Source: an uncultured Lachnospiraceae bacterium (GTDB taxonomy: Bacteria > Bacillota > Clostridia > Lachnospirales > Lachnospiraceae). Taken from it: DNA of 43,474 nucleotides. The position numbers and the translations under genes were made by a program. Location: positions 17,738 to 61,211 of the forward strand of contig CAJTVD010000015.1 of the NCBI GenBank assembly GCA_910579495.1, given 5' to 3'. A model generated the notes under the pieces. It did no database searches and was not told where the DNA came from. It saw only the letters and a program-made list of their open reading frames with translations. Positions 16,107 through 23,639 of this stretch are shown here, in pieces; the first letter of the stretch is position 1, and every line of letters begins with the position of its first letter.

Positions 16107-16778
16107 ATGTTTTTTTGGGAGAAAATCATAGATAAGAGAATTGCGTCCTATCAAAATGAACTGCTTGCAACCCACTATGCCGAAGTAGAAAATATGTACC
16201 ATCAGATACGTGGCTGGCGGCATGATTACCGGAACCATATCCAGGTGCTGAAAAGTTATGCGGATATGGGGGAATTAGAGGATATTAAGCGTTATCTGGA
16301 AGAACTGGATGTGGACCTGAACACTGTTGATATGGCATTGCGCACAGGGAATAAAATGACAGATGTAATTTTAAACAGTAAAATATCCCTGGCAAAGTCC
16401 AAGGAAATTCATGTGACAGCAGATGCCCATGTGCCTGTGGCATTGGCTATTGGGGAGATAGACCTGTGCATCATCATAGGGAACCTTTTTGACAATGCCA
16501 TTGAGGCCAGCATGGCCCTTCCCAAGGAGGAAAGAATGATCCGTGTATATATGGACATGAAAAATACCCAGTTATACATGTCCTTTACCAACCGCACCGC
16601 CCTGAAAAAGCAAAAGAAAGAAAACGGGCGTTTTCCCTCTTCCAAAGGCCGCGGCCATGGCTATGGGCTGGTACGTATTGATACCATTATTGGACGCTAT
16701 CAGGGATATATCAGCAGAAACAGTGAGGATGGGGCTTTTACTACGGAGATTTTGCTGCCCCAGGCCGGTAAGCTGTAG
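16107..16778 (+). CDS. soluble GHKL-domain sensor kinase-like protein
   Basis: A 223-residue protein with no membrane segment. An N-terminal helical dimerisation region contains the H-box RGWRHDYRNHIQVLKSY (candidate acceptor H39). The HATPase_c_5 (GHKL) fold follows, with N-box LFDNAIEAS and a G-box GRGHGYGLVRI. This architecture is the cytoplasmic half of AgrC/CitA-like kinases. In Lachnospiraceae such short kinases usually neighbour a LytTR response regulator, but none is present here. It begins 30 bases after the metal ATPase on the same strand, so it is probably induced with the operon, with a ribosome site in GGCCAGGGAGG. Whether it senses metal status or is a decayed two-component remnant is open; all ATP-binding motifs look intact. 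Confidence 0.85.
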   Translation: MFFWEKIIDKRIASYQNELLATHYAEVENMYHQIRGWRHDYRNHIQVLKSYADMGELEDIKRYLEELDVDLNTVDMALRTGNKMTDVILNSKISLAKSKEIHVTADAHVPVALAIGEIDLCIIIGNLFDNAIEASMALPKEERMIRVYMDMKNTQLYMSFTNRTALKKQKKENGRFPSSKGRGHGYGLVRIDTIIGRYQGYISRNSEDGAFTTEILLPQAGKL

Positions 16779-16868
16779 AAAATACAGAGAACTTTGGGGC
16801 ATCTGGGCCTGGTATTATATGACAAAATGATGATATGAAAAAAATTATAAAAAAATTTCATTTAGGGC

Positions 16869-16897
16869 TTGCCAAATGCAAAAAAATTTGTTAGTAT
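16869..16897 (+). promoter_or_regulatory. sigma-A promoter upstream of the M16 peptidase leader
   Basis: TTGCCA (16869-16874) and TAGTAT (16892-16897) have a 17-base spacer, placing transcription start near 16905 and giving a leader of roughly 160 bases before ATG 17068. It lies in the longest gene-free stretch of the window, 16779-17067, which otherwise holds two hairpins and a repeat copy. Confidence 0.5.
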
Positions 16898-16902
16898 AAG
16901 TT

Positions 16903-16931
16903 ATGCGGTTGAACAAAATGTTTTACCGCAT
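16903..16931 (+). other. leader hairpin with alternative pairing
   Basis: ATGCGGT (16903-16909) pairs with ACCGCAT (16925-16931), with inner AACA/TGTT pairing. The right arm segment TACCG (16924-16928) can instead pair with CGGTA (16939-16943), so two exclusive folds are possible just ahead of a terminator hairpin. Pairing was judged by eye. Confidence 0.4.
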
Positions 16932-16961
16932 GAAATTCCGGTAAAATTCCCCTTTTACACT

Positions 16962-17000
16962 GAGTGGAGTGGACACTTTGGTTCCACTCCACTCTTTTAT
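16962..17000 (+). terminator. strong rho-independent terminator, possibly an attenuator
   Basis: GAGTGGAGTGGA (16962-16973) pairs perfectly with TCCACTCCACTC (16983-16994), with a nine-base loop, followed by TTTTAT. It can end the metal-resistance operon. It also lies downstream of a promoter-like sequence at 16869-16897 and inside the M16 leader, so it may attenuate that gene. Confidence 0.8.
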
Positions 17001-17001
17001 T

Positions 17002-17038
17002 GCAATAAGCCGGCCCGCGGAGCGTGACGGCGTTTGTT
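17002..17038. repeat. 13-nt-loop hairpin repeat, copy 2
   Basis: 37 bases matching the tandem copies at 27904-27977 in head (CAATAAG), loop and tail (GGCGTTTGTT). Stem GCCGG (17009-17013) with ACGGC (17027-17031) pairs at four of five positions; the 13-base loop is CCCGCGGAGCGTG. It sits directly after a terminator and ends 29 bases before the M16 start codon. Confidence 0.75.
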
Positions 17039-17067
17039 TTGAAAAAGAATAAAGGAAGGAGCAGACA

Positions 17068-20001
17068 ATGCATATGAAGCGGCATATCGAATCCATGGAC
17101 GCCTATGAGGTGATGGAGAGAAGGACCATCAGCGATTTAAATTCCGAAGGGTATATACTCAGGCATAAGAAGACAGGGGCGTCCATTACGCTTTTATTAA
17201 ACGACGATGAGAATAAGGTATTTTATATTGGCTTTAAGACACCTCCTAAGGACAGCACAGGCGTTGCCCATATCCTGGAGCATTCTGTATTGTGCGGTTC
17301 TAAGAATTTTCCGGTAAAGGACCCTTTCGTGGAATTGGTGAAAGGTTCCCTGAATACCTTTTTAAATGCAATGACCTATCCGGACAAGACCGTATACCCG
17401 GTGGCAAGCTGCAATGACAAAGATTTTAAAAATCTGGTCCATGTTTATCTGGATGCGGTGTTATACCCAAATATATATAAGGAAGAAAAAATTTTCAGGC
17501 AGGAGGGCTGGCACTATGAAATGGAAAGCCCCAAGGACGACCTTACCATTAACGGGGTGGTCTATAATGAAATGAAGGGTGCCTTTTCCTCCCCGGACGA
17601 TGTGGTGGAGAGGGAGATCATGAATTCCCTTTACCCGGATATTACCTATGGGAAAGAGTCAGGAGGTGACCCGGAGGTGATTCCGGAGCTTACCTATGAA
17701 GAATTCTTAAGCTTCCATGAGAAATATTATCATCCCTCCAATAGTTTCATCTATTTTTATGGCAATCTGGATGCGGAGGAATATTTAAATTTCCTGGATG
17801 AAGCCTATTTGTCCCACTTTGATGAAATTCAGGTGGATTCCCAGGTGGGAGTGCAGGAGCCTTTCAGGGAACCCAGGGACCTTGCCAGGGAATACTCCGT
17901 GATGGAGGAGGACTCTCTGGAGGAAAATACCTATCTGGCTTACAATATTTCCATGGGAAACAGCCTTGACAGGAAGCTGTATATTGCCATAGATGTGCTG
18001 GACTATGTCCTTTGTTCCGCGCCGGGGGCACCCATAAAGCAGGCGCTGATTGACAAAGGGATTGGTAAGGATGTGTACAGCACAGTGGAAAATGATATTT
18101 ACCAGCCCTATTTTTCTATTACCGCCAAGGAAGCAGAGGGAGCCCAAAAGGAAGAATTTGTCTCCACCATTGAGCAGGTCCTCAAAGATGCGGTGGCAAA
18201 AGGGCTGGACAGGAGGGCCATTGCGGCGGCCATCAACCATTTTGAGTTTAAGTACCGGGAAGCGGATTTTGGTTCCTTCCCCAAGGGGCTTATGCTGGGG
18301 CTCCAGGCCCTGGACAGTTGGCTATACGACAAGACGGCGCCTTTTCTTCATATCGAAGCCAACGGCACCTTCGGAGAACTGAAAGAGGCTATGGATACGG
18401 GTTATTATGAGGGGCTGATCCAGAAGTATATGCTGGATAACACCCATAAGACCGTTCTTTCAGTATCCCCTGTGCGGGGGCTTACCACCAGGAAGGACAA
18501 TGCCCTCCATGAAAAGCTGCAAAGGTACAAGGAAACTCTCTCTGAAAAGGAAATACAGGAAATTGTGGATAGCACCCACGCCCTGAGGGCCTACCAGGAG
18601 GAGCCGGACAGGGAGGAGGACATAAAGAAGATTCCCCTGCTTTCCCGGGAGGATATCAGAAAAGAGGCGGAGGGCTATGTAAATGAGGTAAGGGGCGCCG
18701 GGGATACCACCATTCTTTTCCATGATATTTTTACCAACGGCATCGGTTATTTGACCCTGGTTTTCGACCTGGGCAAGGTTCCTGCAAGGCTGTTCCCTTA
18801 TGTGGGAATATTAAAATCCATGCTGATGATGGTGGATACGGAGCATTACCGCTATGGGGAACTGTTTAATGAGATCAATATCCATACAGGGGGCGTGAAA
18901 GCGGTATTAAATACCTATGTCAGCGCCCAGGATATGAAGAGCTATAAAGTAACCATGGAAATCTGTACCAAGGCTCTTTACGGGGAGCGGGATAAAGCCC
19001 TGGAGCTGATGAAGGAGATTATCCTTACCTCCAGGTTTGACAATACCAAACGCTTGTACGAGGTGCTGGCGGAAACCAAATCCAGAATGCAGGCGGTAAT
19101 GGCCAGTGCCGGGCATTCCCTGGCATCCATGCGTGCGCTGGCATACTTTTCACCTACGGCGGCAGTGTCGGAGCAGGTAAGCGGCATTCCCCAGTACCGG
19201 CTGCTGGAAGAGCTTTTAAAGGATTTTGGACACAGGAAAGAAGAACTGGCGGGAATCCTAAAGGAACTGTCCCAATGTATTTTCCGCCCGGAAAATCTCA
19301 TGGTGGATTATACTGCTGCCCAGGAGGGGTACCCGGGGCTGGAGGAGGCGGTTTCCCAGCTTCGGGGGGAACTGTTTACGGGGGAAATCAAAGGGGAAGG
19401 GTTCCATCCCCAGCCGGTGAAGAAAAACGAAGGCTTTATGACTGCAGGGCAGGTACAGTATGTGTGCAGGGCGGGAAGCTACATGGAGAAGGGGCTGCCT
19501 TATACCGGTTCCCTGCGGGTGCTGAAGGTTATGATGGGCTACGACTATCTCTGGAACCAGCTTCGGGTAAAAGGCGGCGCTTACGGCTGTATGTGCGGGT
19601 TTTTCCGGAACGGGGACGGGTACTTTGTATCCTACAGGGATCCCCATCTGGCAAGGACGGTGGACGTCTACGAACAGGCGGCGGAATATATTCAGGGCGT
19701 ATCCCTGGACGAACGTGCGGTAACCCAGTTTATTATCGGGGCGGTGAGCGACTTAGATACGCCGAAAACACCCGCCATGAAGGGAATCTTTTCCCTGGGA
19801 GGTTACCTTACCGGGCTTTCCGAAGATAGGCTGCAAAAGGAGCGGGATGAACTGCTTGCCACCACAGCGGACACCATAAGAGGGCTGGCAGGGCATATAA
19901 AGGCGCTGATGGAGGATGAATGCCTGTGCGTGGTAGGGAATGGGGAAAAAATTAAAGAAAACAGCCATATGTTCTTAGCTGTTGATAATTTGTTCCATTA
20001 G
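17068..20001 (+). CDS. M16C zinc metallopeptidase (PreP/insulinase-like)
   Basis: A 977-residue peptidase of the presequence-protease subfamily, which folds as two M16 half-units around a closed chamber and degrades oligopeptides. The inverted zinc motif is H68-I-L-E71-H72 (GVAHILEHSVLCGS), and the third ligand is E168 in VVYNEMKGAF, 96 residues later as in PreP. The C-terminal half contains the substrate-binding RVKGGAYGC motif. There is no signal peptide, so it is cytoplasmic. Start ATG 17068 has AAGGAAGGAG seven bases upstream; an in-frame ATG two codons later is possible. It is preceded by a leader with a terminator and a hairpin repeat, and followed after 88 bases by the DUF4349 lipoprotein. 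Confidence 0.93.
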   Translation: MHMKRHIESMDAYEVMERRTISDLNSEGYILRHKKTGASITLLLNDDENKVFYIGFKTPPKDSTGVAHILEHSVLCGSKNFPVKDPFVELVKGSLNTFLNAMTYPDKTVYPVASCNDKDFKNLVHVYLDAVLYPNIYKEEKIFRQEGWHYEMESPKDDLTINGVVYNEMKGAFSSPDDVVEREIMNSLYPDITYGKESGGDPEVIPELTYEEFLSFHEKYYHPSNSFIYFYGNLDAEEYLNFLDEAYLSHFDEIQVDSQVGVQEPFREPRDLAREYSVMEEDSLEENTYLAYNISMGNSLDRKLYIAIDVLDYVLCSAPGAPIKQALIDKGIGKDVYSTVENDIYQPYFSITAKEAEGAQKEEFVSTIEQVLKDAVAKGLDRRAIAAAINHFEFKYREADFGSFPKGLMLGLQALDSWLYDKTAPFLHIEANGTFGELKEAMDTGYYEGLIQKYMLDNTHKTVLSVSPVRGLTTRKDNALHEKLQRYKETLSEKEIQEIVDSTHALRAYQEEPDREEDIKKIPLLSREDIRKEAEGYVNEVRGAGDTTILFHDIFTNGIGYLTLVFDLGKVPARLFPYVGILKSMLMMVDTEHYRYGELFNEINIHTGGVKAVLNTYVSAQDMKSYKVTMEICTKALYGERDKALELMKEIILTSRFDNTKRLYEVLAETKSRMQAVMASAGHSLASMRALAYFSPTAAVSEQVSGIPQYRLLEELLKDFGHRKEELAGILKELSQCIFRPENLMVDYTAAQEGYPGLEEAVSQLRGELFTGEIKGEGFHPQPVKKNEGFMTAGQVQYVCRAGSYMEKGLPYTGSLRVLKVMMGYDYLWNQLRVKGGAYGCMCGFFRNGDGYFVSYRDPHLARTVDVYEQAAEYIQGVSLDERAVTQFIIGAVSDLDTPKTPAMKGIFSLGGYLTGLSEDRLQKERDELLATTADTIRGLAGHIKALMEDECLCVVGNGEKIKENSHMFLAVDNLFH

Positions 20002-20089
20002 TTTTTTCTTTTTCCATAAAATGTGGCTGCCCCAAACGTATCCTGGATAGAGGAAATTGATTGCCAGTTTATTTCAGGGAGGGAATGCC

Positions 20090-21166
20090 ATGAAGAAGAA
20101 AAAAACCAAAACAGGAGCTATGTTATTGTCCCTGGCTATGTTGCTGCCACTGTCCGTTTCCGGCTGTGGCGCGGGTAGTTACAGCAAATCTGCCGCTACA
20201 ACGGAAGCTGTGGCAGAGGAGTGGGCCTACGATACTTCCGCAAGCGCCGGGGGCGGTATGTTCCTTAACGATGGGGAAGTGTCTAAAAGTGATGCCGGGG
20301 AAGCCGGGGCGCCGGAGGATAAGAGGGACGGGCAGATGCCGGAGGCGGCGGAGGTTTCCCGGAAGCTGATCAAAAACGTGAATCTGGATGTGGAAACGGA
20401 AACTTTCGATAGCCTGTTGGCCGCCCTCTGGGAGAAGACGGAAGCTTTTGGGGGGTATATTGAAGAAAGCTATACCTATAACGGCAGCCGCTACAATGAA
20501 AACAGAAGAAGGAACGCCAACCTGTCCATCCGTATCCCGGCCCGGCGCCTGGAGGAATTTTTGTCAGAGGTATCAGCGCTTTCCAATGTGGTCAGCCGTA
20601 ATGAAAGCGTAACCGATGTAACGCTCCAGTACGTGGACCTGGAAAGCCACAAAAAGGCTTTGCTGGCAGAGCAGGAGAGGCTTTTGGAACTGCTTGCCAG
20701 GGCGGAAACCATAGAAGATATTATCAGCCTGGAGAGCCGCCTTTCGGAGGTGCGCTATCAGATAGAGTCCATGGAGTCCCAGCTCCGTACCATGGATAAC
20801 CAGGTTTCTTTCAGCACCGTAAATCTTAACGTTAATGAAGTTACCAAGCTTACACCAGTGAAGGAACAAAGTCCCTGGGAGAAAATCTCCACTGGTTTTG
20901 TGCGCAGCCTTAACGATATTGGCACTGGTTTTGTGAATTTTGGAATTGGTTTTATGATCAATCTCCCTTATCTGCTTCTCTGGGCGGTAATAGGCCTTTT
21001 GGCCTTCTTCCCTGCAAGGATGGTTTACAGGAAGCGGATAAAGGGCGGACACCTGGGAGAGAAGGAAAAAAAGGGCAGCCTGGGAAAGAAGGGGCCAAGG
21101 GGGCAGGAAGATATGGCTGCCGGGGAGGTTTTAGAAAACTCCTGCAAAAAAGAAGGGAAAGAATAG
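20090..21166 (+). CDS. DUF4349 domain-containing lipoprotein
   Basis: A 358-residue exported protein. A lysine-rich start and hydrophobic stretch lead to the lipobox V-S-G-C26, so it is probably a lipoprotein. Residues about 85-310 form the DUF4349 domain, a beta-rich part (KLIKNVNLDVETETF) followed by a coiled coil (LLAEQERLLELLARAETIEDIISLESRLSEV, quoted here only as its region 190-225) and a strand-rich return. A C-terminal membrane helix (LPYLLLWAVIGLLAFF) is followed by a basic tail. Function is unknown; the topology suggests an envelope scaffold or sensor. Start ATG 20090 has AGGGAGGG seven bases upstream; an upstream TTG at 20057 has no such site. Confidence 0.85.
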   Translation: MKKKKTKTGAMLLSLAMLLPLSVSGCGAGSYSKSAATTEAVAEEWAYDTSASAGGGMFLNDGEVSKSDAGEAGAPEDKRDGQMPEAAEVSRKLIKNVNLDVETETFDSLLAALWEKTEAFGGYIEESYTYNGSRYNENRRRNANLSIRIPARRLEEFLSEVSALSNVVSRNESVTDVTLQYVDLESHKKALLAEQERLLELLARAETIEDIISLESRLSEVRYQIESMESQLRTMDNQVSFSTVNLNVNEVTKLTPVKEQSPWEKISTGFVRSLNDIGTGFVNFGIGFMINLPYLLLWAVIGLLAFFPARMVYRKRIKGGHLGEKEKKGSLGKKGPRGQEDMAAGEVLENSCKKEGKE

Positions 21167-21209
21167 AAAGAAATAGTAAGCAATCGTAAGTAAGGAAGGG
21201 ACGAAGAAA

Positions 21210-22112
21210 ATGAATGACCAGTATAAATCCGGTTTTGCGGCGTTGATTGGCAGGCCTAACGTGGGAAAATCCACCCTGATGAACAGTCTCATCGGGCAGA
21301 AGATTGCCATCACCTCCAATAAACCCCAGACAACCAGAAACCGCATCCAGACCGTGTATACCTCCCCGGAGGGACAGATTGTTTTTGTAGATACGCCGGG
21401 AATACACAAAGCGAAGAACCGCCTGGGGGGCTACATGGTCAATGTGGCAAACAGAAGCTTGAAGGAAGTGGATGTAATTCTCTATCTGGTAGAGCCTTCC
21501 GACTTTATCGGAGGTGCGGAGCGGCATATTATCGAACAGCTCCGAAAAGTAAGGGTTCCGGTGATACTGGTCATGAATAAAATTGATACGGTCAAGCGGG
21601 AAGAGCTTCTGGGCTTTATTGACACCTACCGGAAGGAAATGGATTTTGCTGAGATTGTCCCTGTTTCGGCGTTAAAAAATGACAATACCCAGGAACTGGT
21701 CAAGTGCATTATGCAGTATCTCCCTTATGGCCCTGCGTTCTTTGACGAAGATACGGTAACAGACCAGCCGGAGCGGCAGATTGTGGCAGAGCTGATACGG
21801 GAGAAGGCCTTAAGAAGCCTGGAGGAAGAAATTCCCCATGGAATCGCGGTTACCATTGAGCGGATGAAACCGCGGGGGAAGATTACGGACATTGATGCCA
21901 CGATTATCTGCGAAAAGGATTCCCATAAGGGAATCATTATCGGTAAACATGGCGCAATGCTGAAAAAAATCGGCTCTGCCGCCAGAGGGGATATAGAGGA
22001 AATGCTCCAGGGCAGGGTGAACCTGCAGCTTTGGGTGAAGGTGAAAAAGGACTGGCGGGACAGCGATTTCCTGATTAAAAATTTTGGCTATAATCAAAGG
22101 GACAGCGAATAG
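21210..22112 (+). CDS. era: GTPase Era
   Basis: A 300-residue essential GTPase that binds 16S rRNA near its 3' end and assists 30S subunit maturation. G1 is GRPNVGKST (residues 14-22), G3 is DTPGIH and G4 is NKID, followed by the C-terminal KH RNA-binding domain with GKHGAMLKKIG. Length is normal for the family (about 300). The ribosome site AAGGAAGGGACG precedes ATG 21210. It follows the DUF4349 gene by 43 bases and precedes a yqzL-like gene and recO, an arrangement conserved in Firmicutes. Confidence 0.97.
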   Translation: MNDQYKSGFAALIGRPNVGKSTLMNSLIGQKIAITSNKPQTTRNRIQTVYTSPEGQIVFVDTPGIHKAKNRLGGYMVNVANRSLKEVDVILYLVEPSDFIGGAERHIIEQLRKVRVPVILVMNKIDTVKREELLGFIDTYRKEMDFAEIVPVSALKNDNTQELVKCIMQYLPYGPAFFDEDTVTDQPERQIVAELIREKALRSLEEEIPHGIAVTIERMKPRGKITDIDATIICEKDSHKGIIIGKHGAMLKKIGSAARGDIEEMLQGRVNLQLWVKVKKDWRDSDFLIKNFGYNQRDSE

Positions 22113-22165
22113 AAAAAGGAAAAAAGCACACCCTAATATTATACTTTTGATATCAGGGGTACGAG

Positions 22166-22342
22166 ATGAGAGCCATAAATTACTGGGAACAATTTTTAAG
22201 TACAGGAAAGATTAACGATTATCTCGCCTACCGGGATAAGGAGCCGGAGGGGCGGAAGGAAGATGGGGGAGCCGGTAGGAGTGCGGGAACAGGTCAGTGT
22301 TACAGGGATGATTCTAAAAACGGAGCCTGCAGGGGAATATGA
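22166..22342 (+). CDS. YqzL-like small protein
   Basis: A 58-residue frame from ATG 22166 to TGA 22340-22342. Its first 22 residues (MRAINYWEQFLSTGKINDYLAY) follow the pattern W-x2-F-x2-T-G-x-I-x2-Y-L that I recognise from YqzL, a short protein of unknown function encoded between era and recO in Bacillus. Location and motif agree. The last 27 codons overlap the recO frame and look unconserved, so the functional part is probably only the first half. Possible ribosome sequence AGGGGTACGAG upstream. The overlap suggests translational coupling to recO. Confidence 0.65.
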   Translation: MRAINYWEQFLSTGKINDYLAYRDKEPEGRKEDGGAGRSAGTGQCYRDDSKNGACRGI

Positions 22343-22937
22343 CAGGCGGGTGGTGATATTAACAAGGGAGAGGGGAAAGATTACAGCCTTTGCAAGGGGT
22401 GCCAGAAAGCAGTCCAGCAGGCTGTTAGCATCCACCAATCCCTTTTGCTTTGGCGTCTTTACCCTTTATGAGGGCAGGACGGCCTATGGCATTACGGAGA
22501 GCGCAATCAGCAATTATTTTGAAGGGCTGCGGGAGGATTTTGAAGCTGCCTGCTATGGGATGTATTTCCTGGAGGTGATGGACTATTACACAAGGGAAAA
22601 CAATGATGAAAAAGAAATGTTAAAGCTTTTGTACCAGTCCCTCCGGGCACTTTTGCACCAGGGGCTCCCCAACAGGCTGGTGAGATACATATTTGAGATC
22701 AAGGCCCTTGCCATAAACGGCGAATACCCGGGGCTGCCGGAGAGGGAGGTTCCCTTTCAGGGTTCCACCCTTTATGCGGTAAATTATATTGTGGGTTCTA
22801 CAGTGGAAAAGCTTTATACTTTTACGGTAACCGGGGAGGTGCTAGAAGAGCTTGCACGGATCGCAGAGATCTATGCCAAACGCTTTATGGACAAAAAAAT
22901 GAAAAGTCTGGAAATTTTAAATGAAATTCCATGTTGA
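22263..22937 (+). CDS. recO: DNA repair protein RecO
   Basis: A 224-residue recombination mediator that helps RecA load on SSB-coated DNA in the RecFOR pathway. The N-terminal OB-fold is clear (VTGMILKTEPAGEYDRRVVILTRERGKITAFARGARK), followed by the helical C-terminal domain ending in FMDKKMKSLEIL. Firmicute RecO proteins are usually about 240-255 residues and often carry a CxxC...CxxC zinc finger in the C-terminal half. Here the expected position jumps from NGEYPG to GSTLYAVNYIV with no cysteines, so the finger appears deleted. Start ATG 22263 has GGAGGGGCGG upstream; GTG 22278 is an alternative. It overlaps the yqzL-like frame by 80 bases. Confidence 0.92.
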   Translation: MGEPVGVREQVSVTGMILKTEPAGEYDRRVVILTRERGKITAFARGARKQSSRLLASTNPFCFGVFTLYEGRTAYGITESAISNYFEGLREDFEAACYGMYFLEVMDYYTRENNDEKEMLKLLYQSLRALLHQGLPNRLVRYIFEIKALAINGEYPGLPEREVPFQGSTLYAVNYIVGSTVEKLYTFTVTGEVLEELARIAEIYAKRFMDKKMKSLEILNEIPC

Positions 22938-22962
22938 AAAATGAGGGTAAGTCATATATAAT
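22934..22962 (+). promoter_or_regulatory. sigma-A promoter upstream of the lipoprotein-glyS genes
   Basis: TTGAAA (22934-22939) and a consensus TATAAT (22957-22962) are 17 bases apart, starting transcription about 30 bases before the lipoprotein ATG. It overlaps the recO stop codon. Confidence 0.65.
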
Positions 22963-22996
22963 GGATGGGAAATAAGGAAGGGAACAGGGGAGAGAA

Positions 22997-23608
22997 ATGA
23001 GCGCTAAAAAATTTTCAGACAAAATCGCGATAATTGCGCTGGTTTTTGCAGGGGCGCTGGGTTTGTGTGCCTGCGGGGACAGGGAAGAAAGCGGCGCAAC
23101 CTACCTGTCGCTGGAGAAGGATGGAACCGTCCGGTCCCATATAGAGGAGAGCTTTGAGCAGAGCTACTACAGCAAAGAGGAGCTGCTGCAGTCCATACAG
23201 GCCCAGGCGGCGGATTACAACAAAAGTGCGGGAGGCGGCCAGATTACCGTTGATAAGGTGGAGGTGGCAAATGGGGTCACTGACGTTTTGATGACTTACC
23301 CGGGGGCGGAGGATTACGCTGCTTTTAATGAGGAGGTTTTCTTTGTGGGAACGGCCAGCCAGGCCCAGGAGGCGGGATATGACCTGAATGTGGTCCTAAG
23401 CGGCGTGGGAAATGCCCAGGAAACGGTGGGGAAACCGGATATTCTGGCAATGGAGGACGCAAGGCTCCTGATCATGGATATTGCCGAGCCCGTGAAGCTT
23501 GGGGGAAAGGCTCTTTATATAAGCGATAATGCAACAGTGTCCCAAAATGCAAAGACAGCCTGGCGCATCCACGGGGAAAGCGGGCTGGTATATGTCATTT
23601 TTAAATAA
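22997..23608 (+). CDS. putative lipoprotein of unknown function
   Basis: A 203-residue exported protein. The N-terminal hydrophobic segment (IAIIALVFAGALGL) ends in a lipobox-like L-C-A-C26, so lipid attachment is likely. The mature part starts acidic (GDREESGATYLSLEKDGTV) and continues with SHIEESFEQSYYSKEELLQSI, then a beta-rich domain. I do not recognise a named family; similar lipoproteins occur next to glyS in Lachnospiraceae as far as I recall, but that is not verified. The start ATG 22997 follows GGGGAGAG and a strong promoter. It lies 31 bases before the glyS start and is probably cotranscribed. Confidence 0.75.
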   Translation: MSAKKFSDKIAIIALVFAGALGLCACGDREESGATYLSLEKDGTVRSHIEESFEQSYYSKEELLQSIQAQAADYNKSAGGGQITVDKVEVANGVTDVLMTYPGAEDYAAFNEEVFFVGTASQAQEAGYDLNVVLSGVGNAQETVGKPDILAMEDARLLIMDIAEPVKLGGKALYISDNATVSQNAKTAWRIHGESGLVYVIFK

Positions 23609-23639
23609 AACATAGTGATTAACGAAAGGTATGTGCGAT

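Noticed and set aside
14820..16129. Long antisense open frames inside the P-type ATPase gene
   Set aside because: The + strand encodes an intact ATPase with all motifs in order; the antisense translations show no domain.
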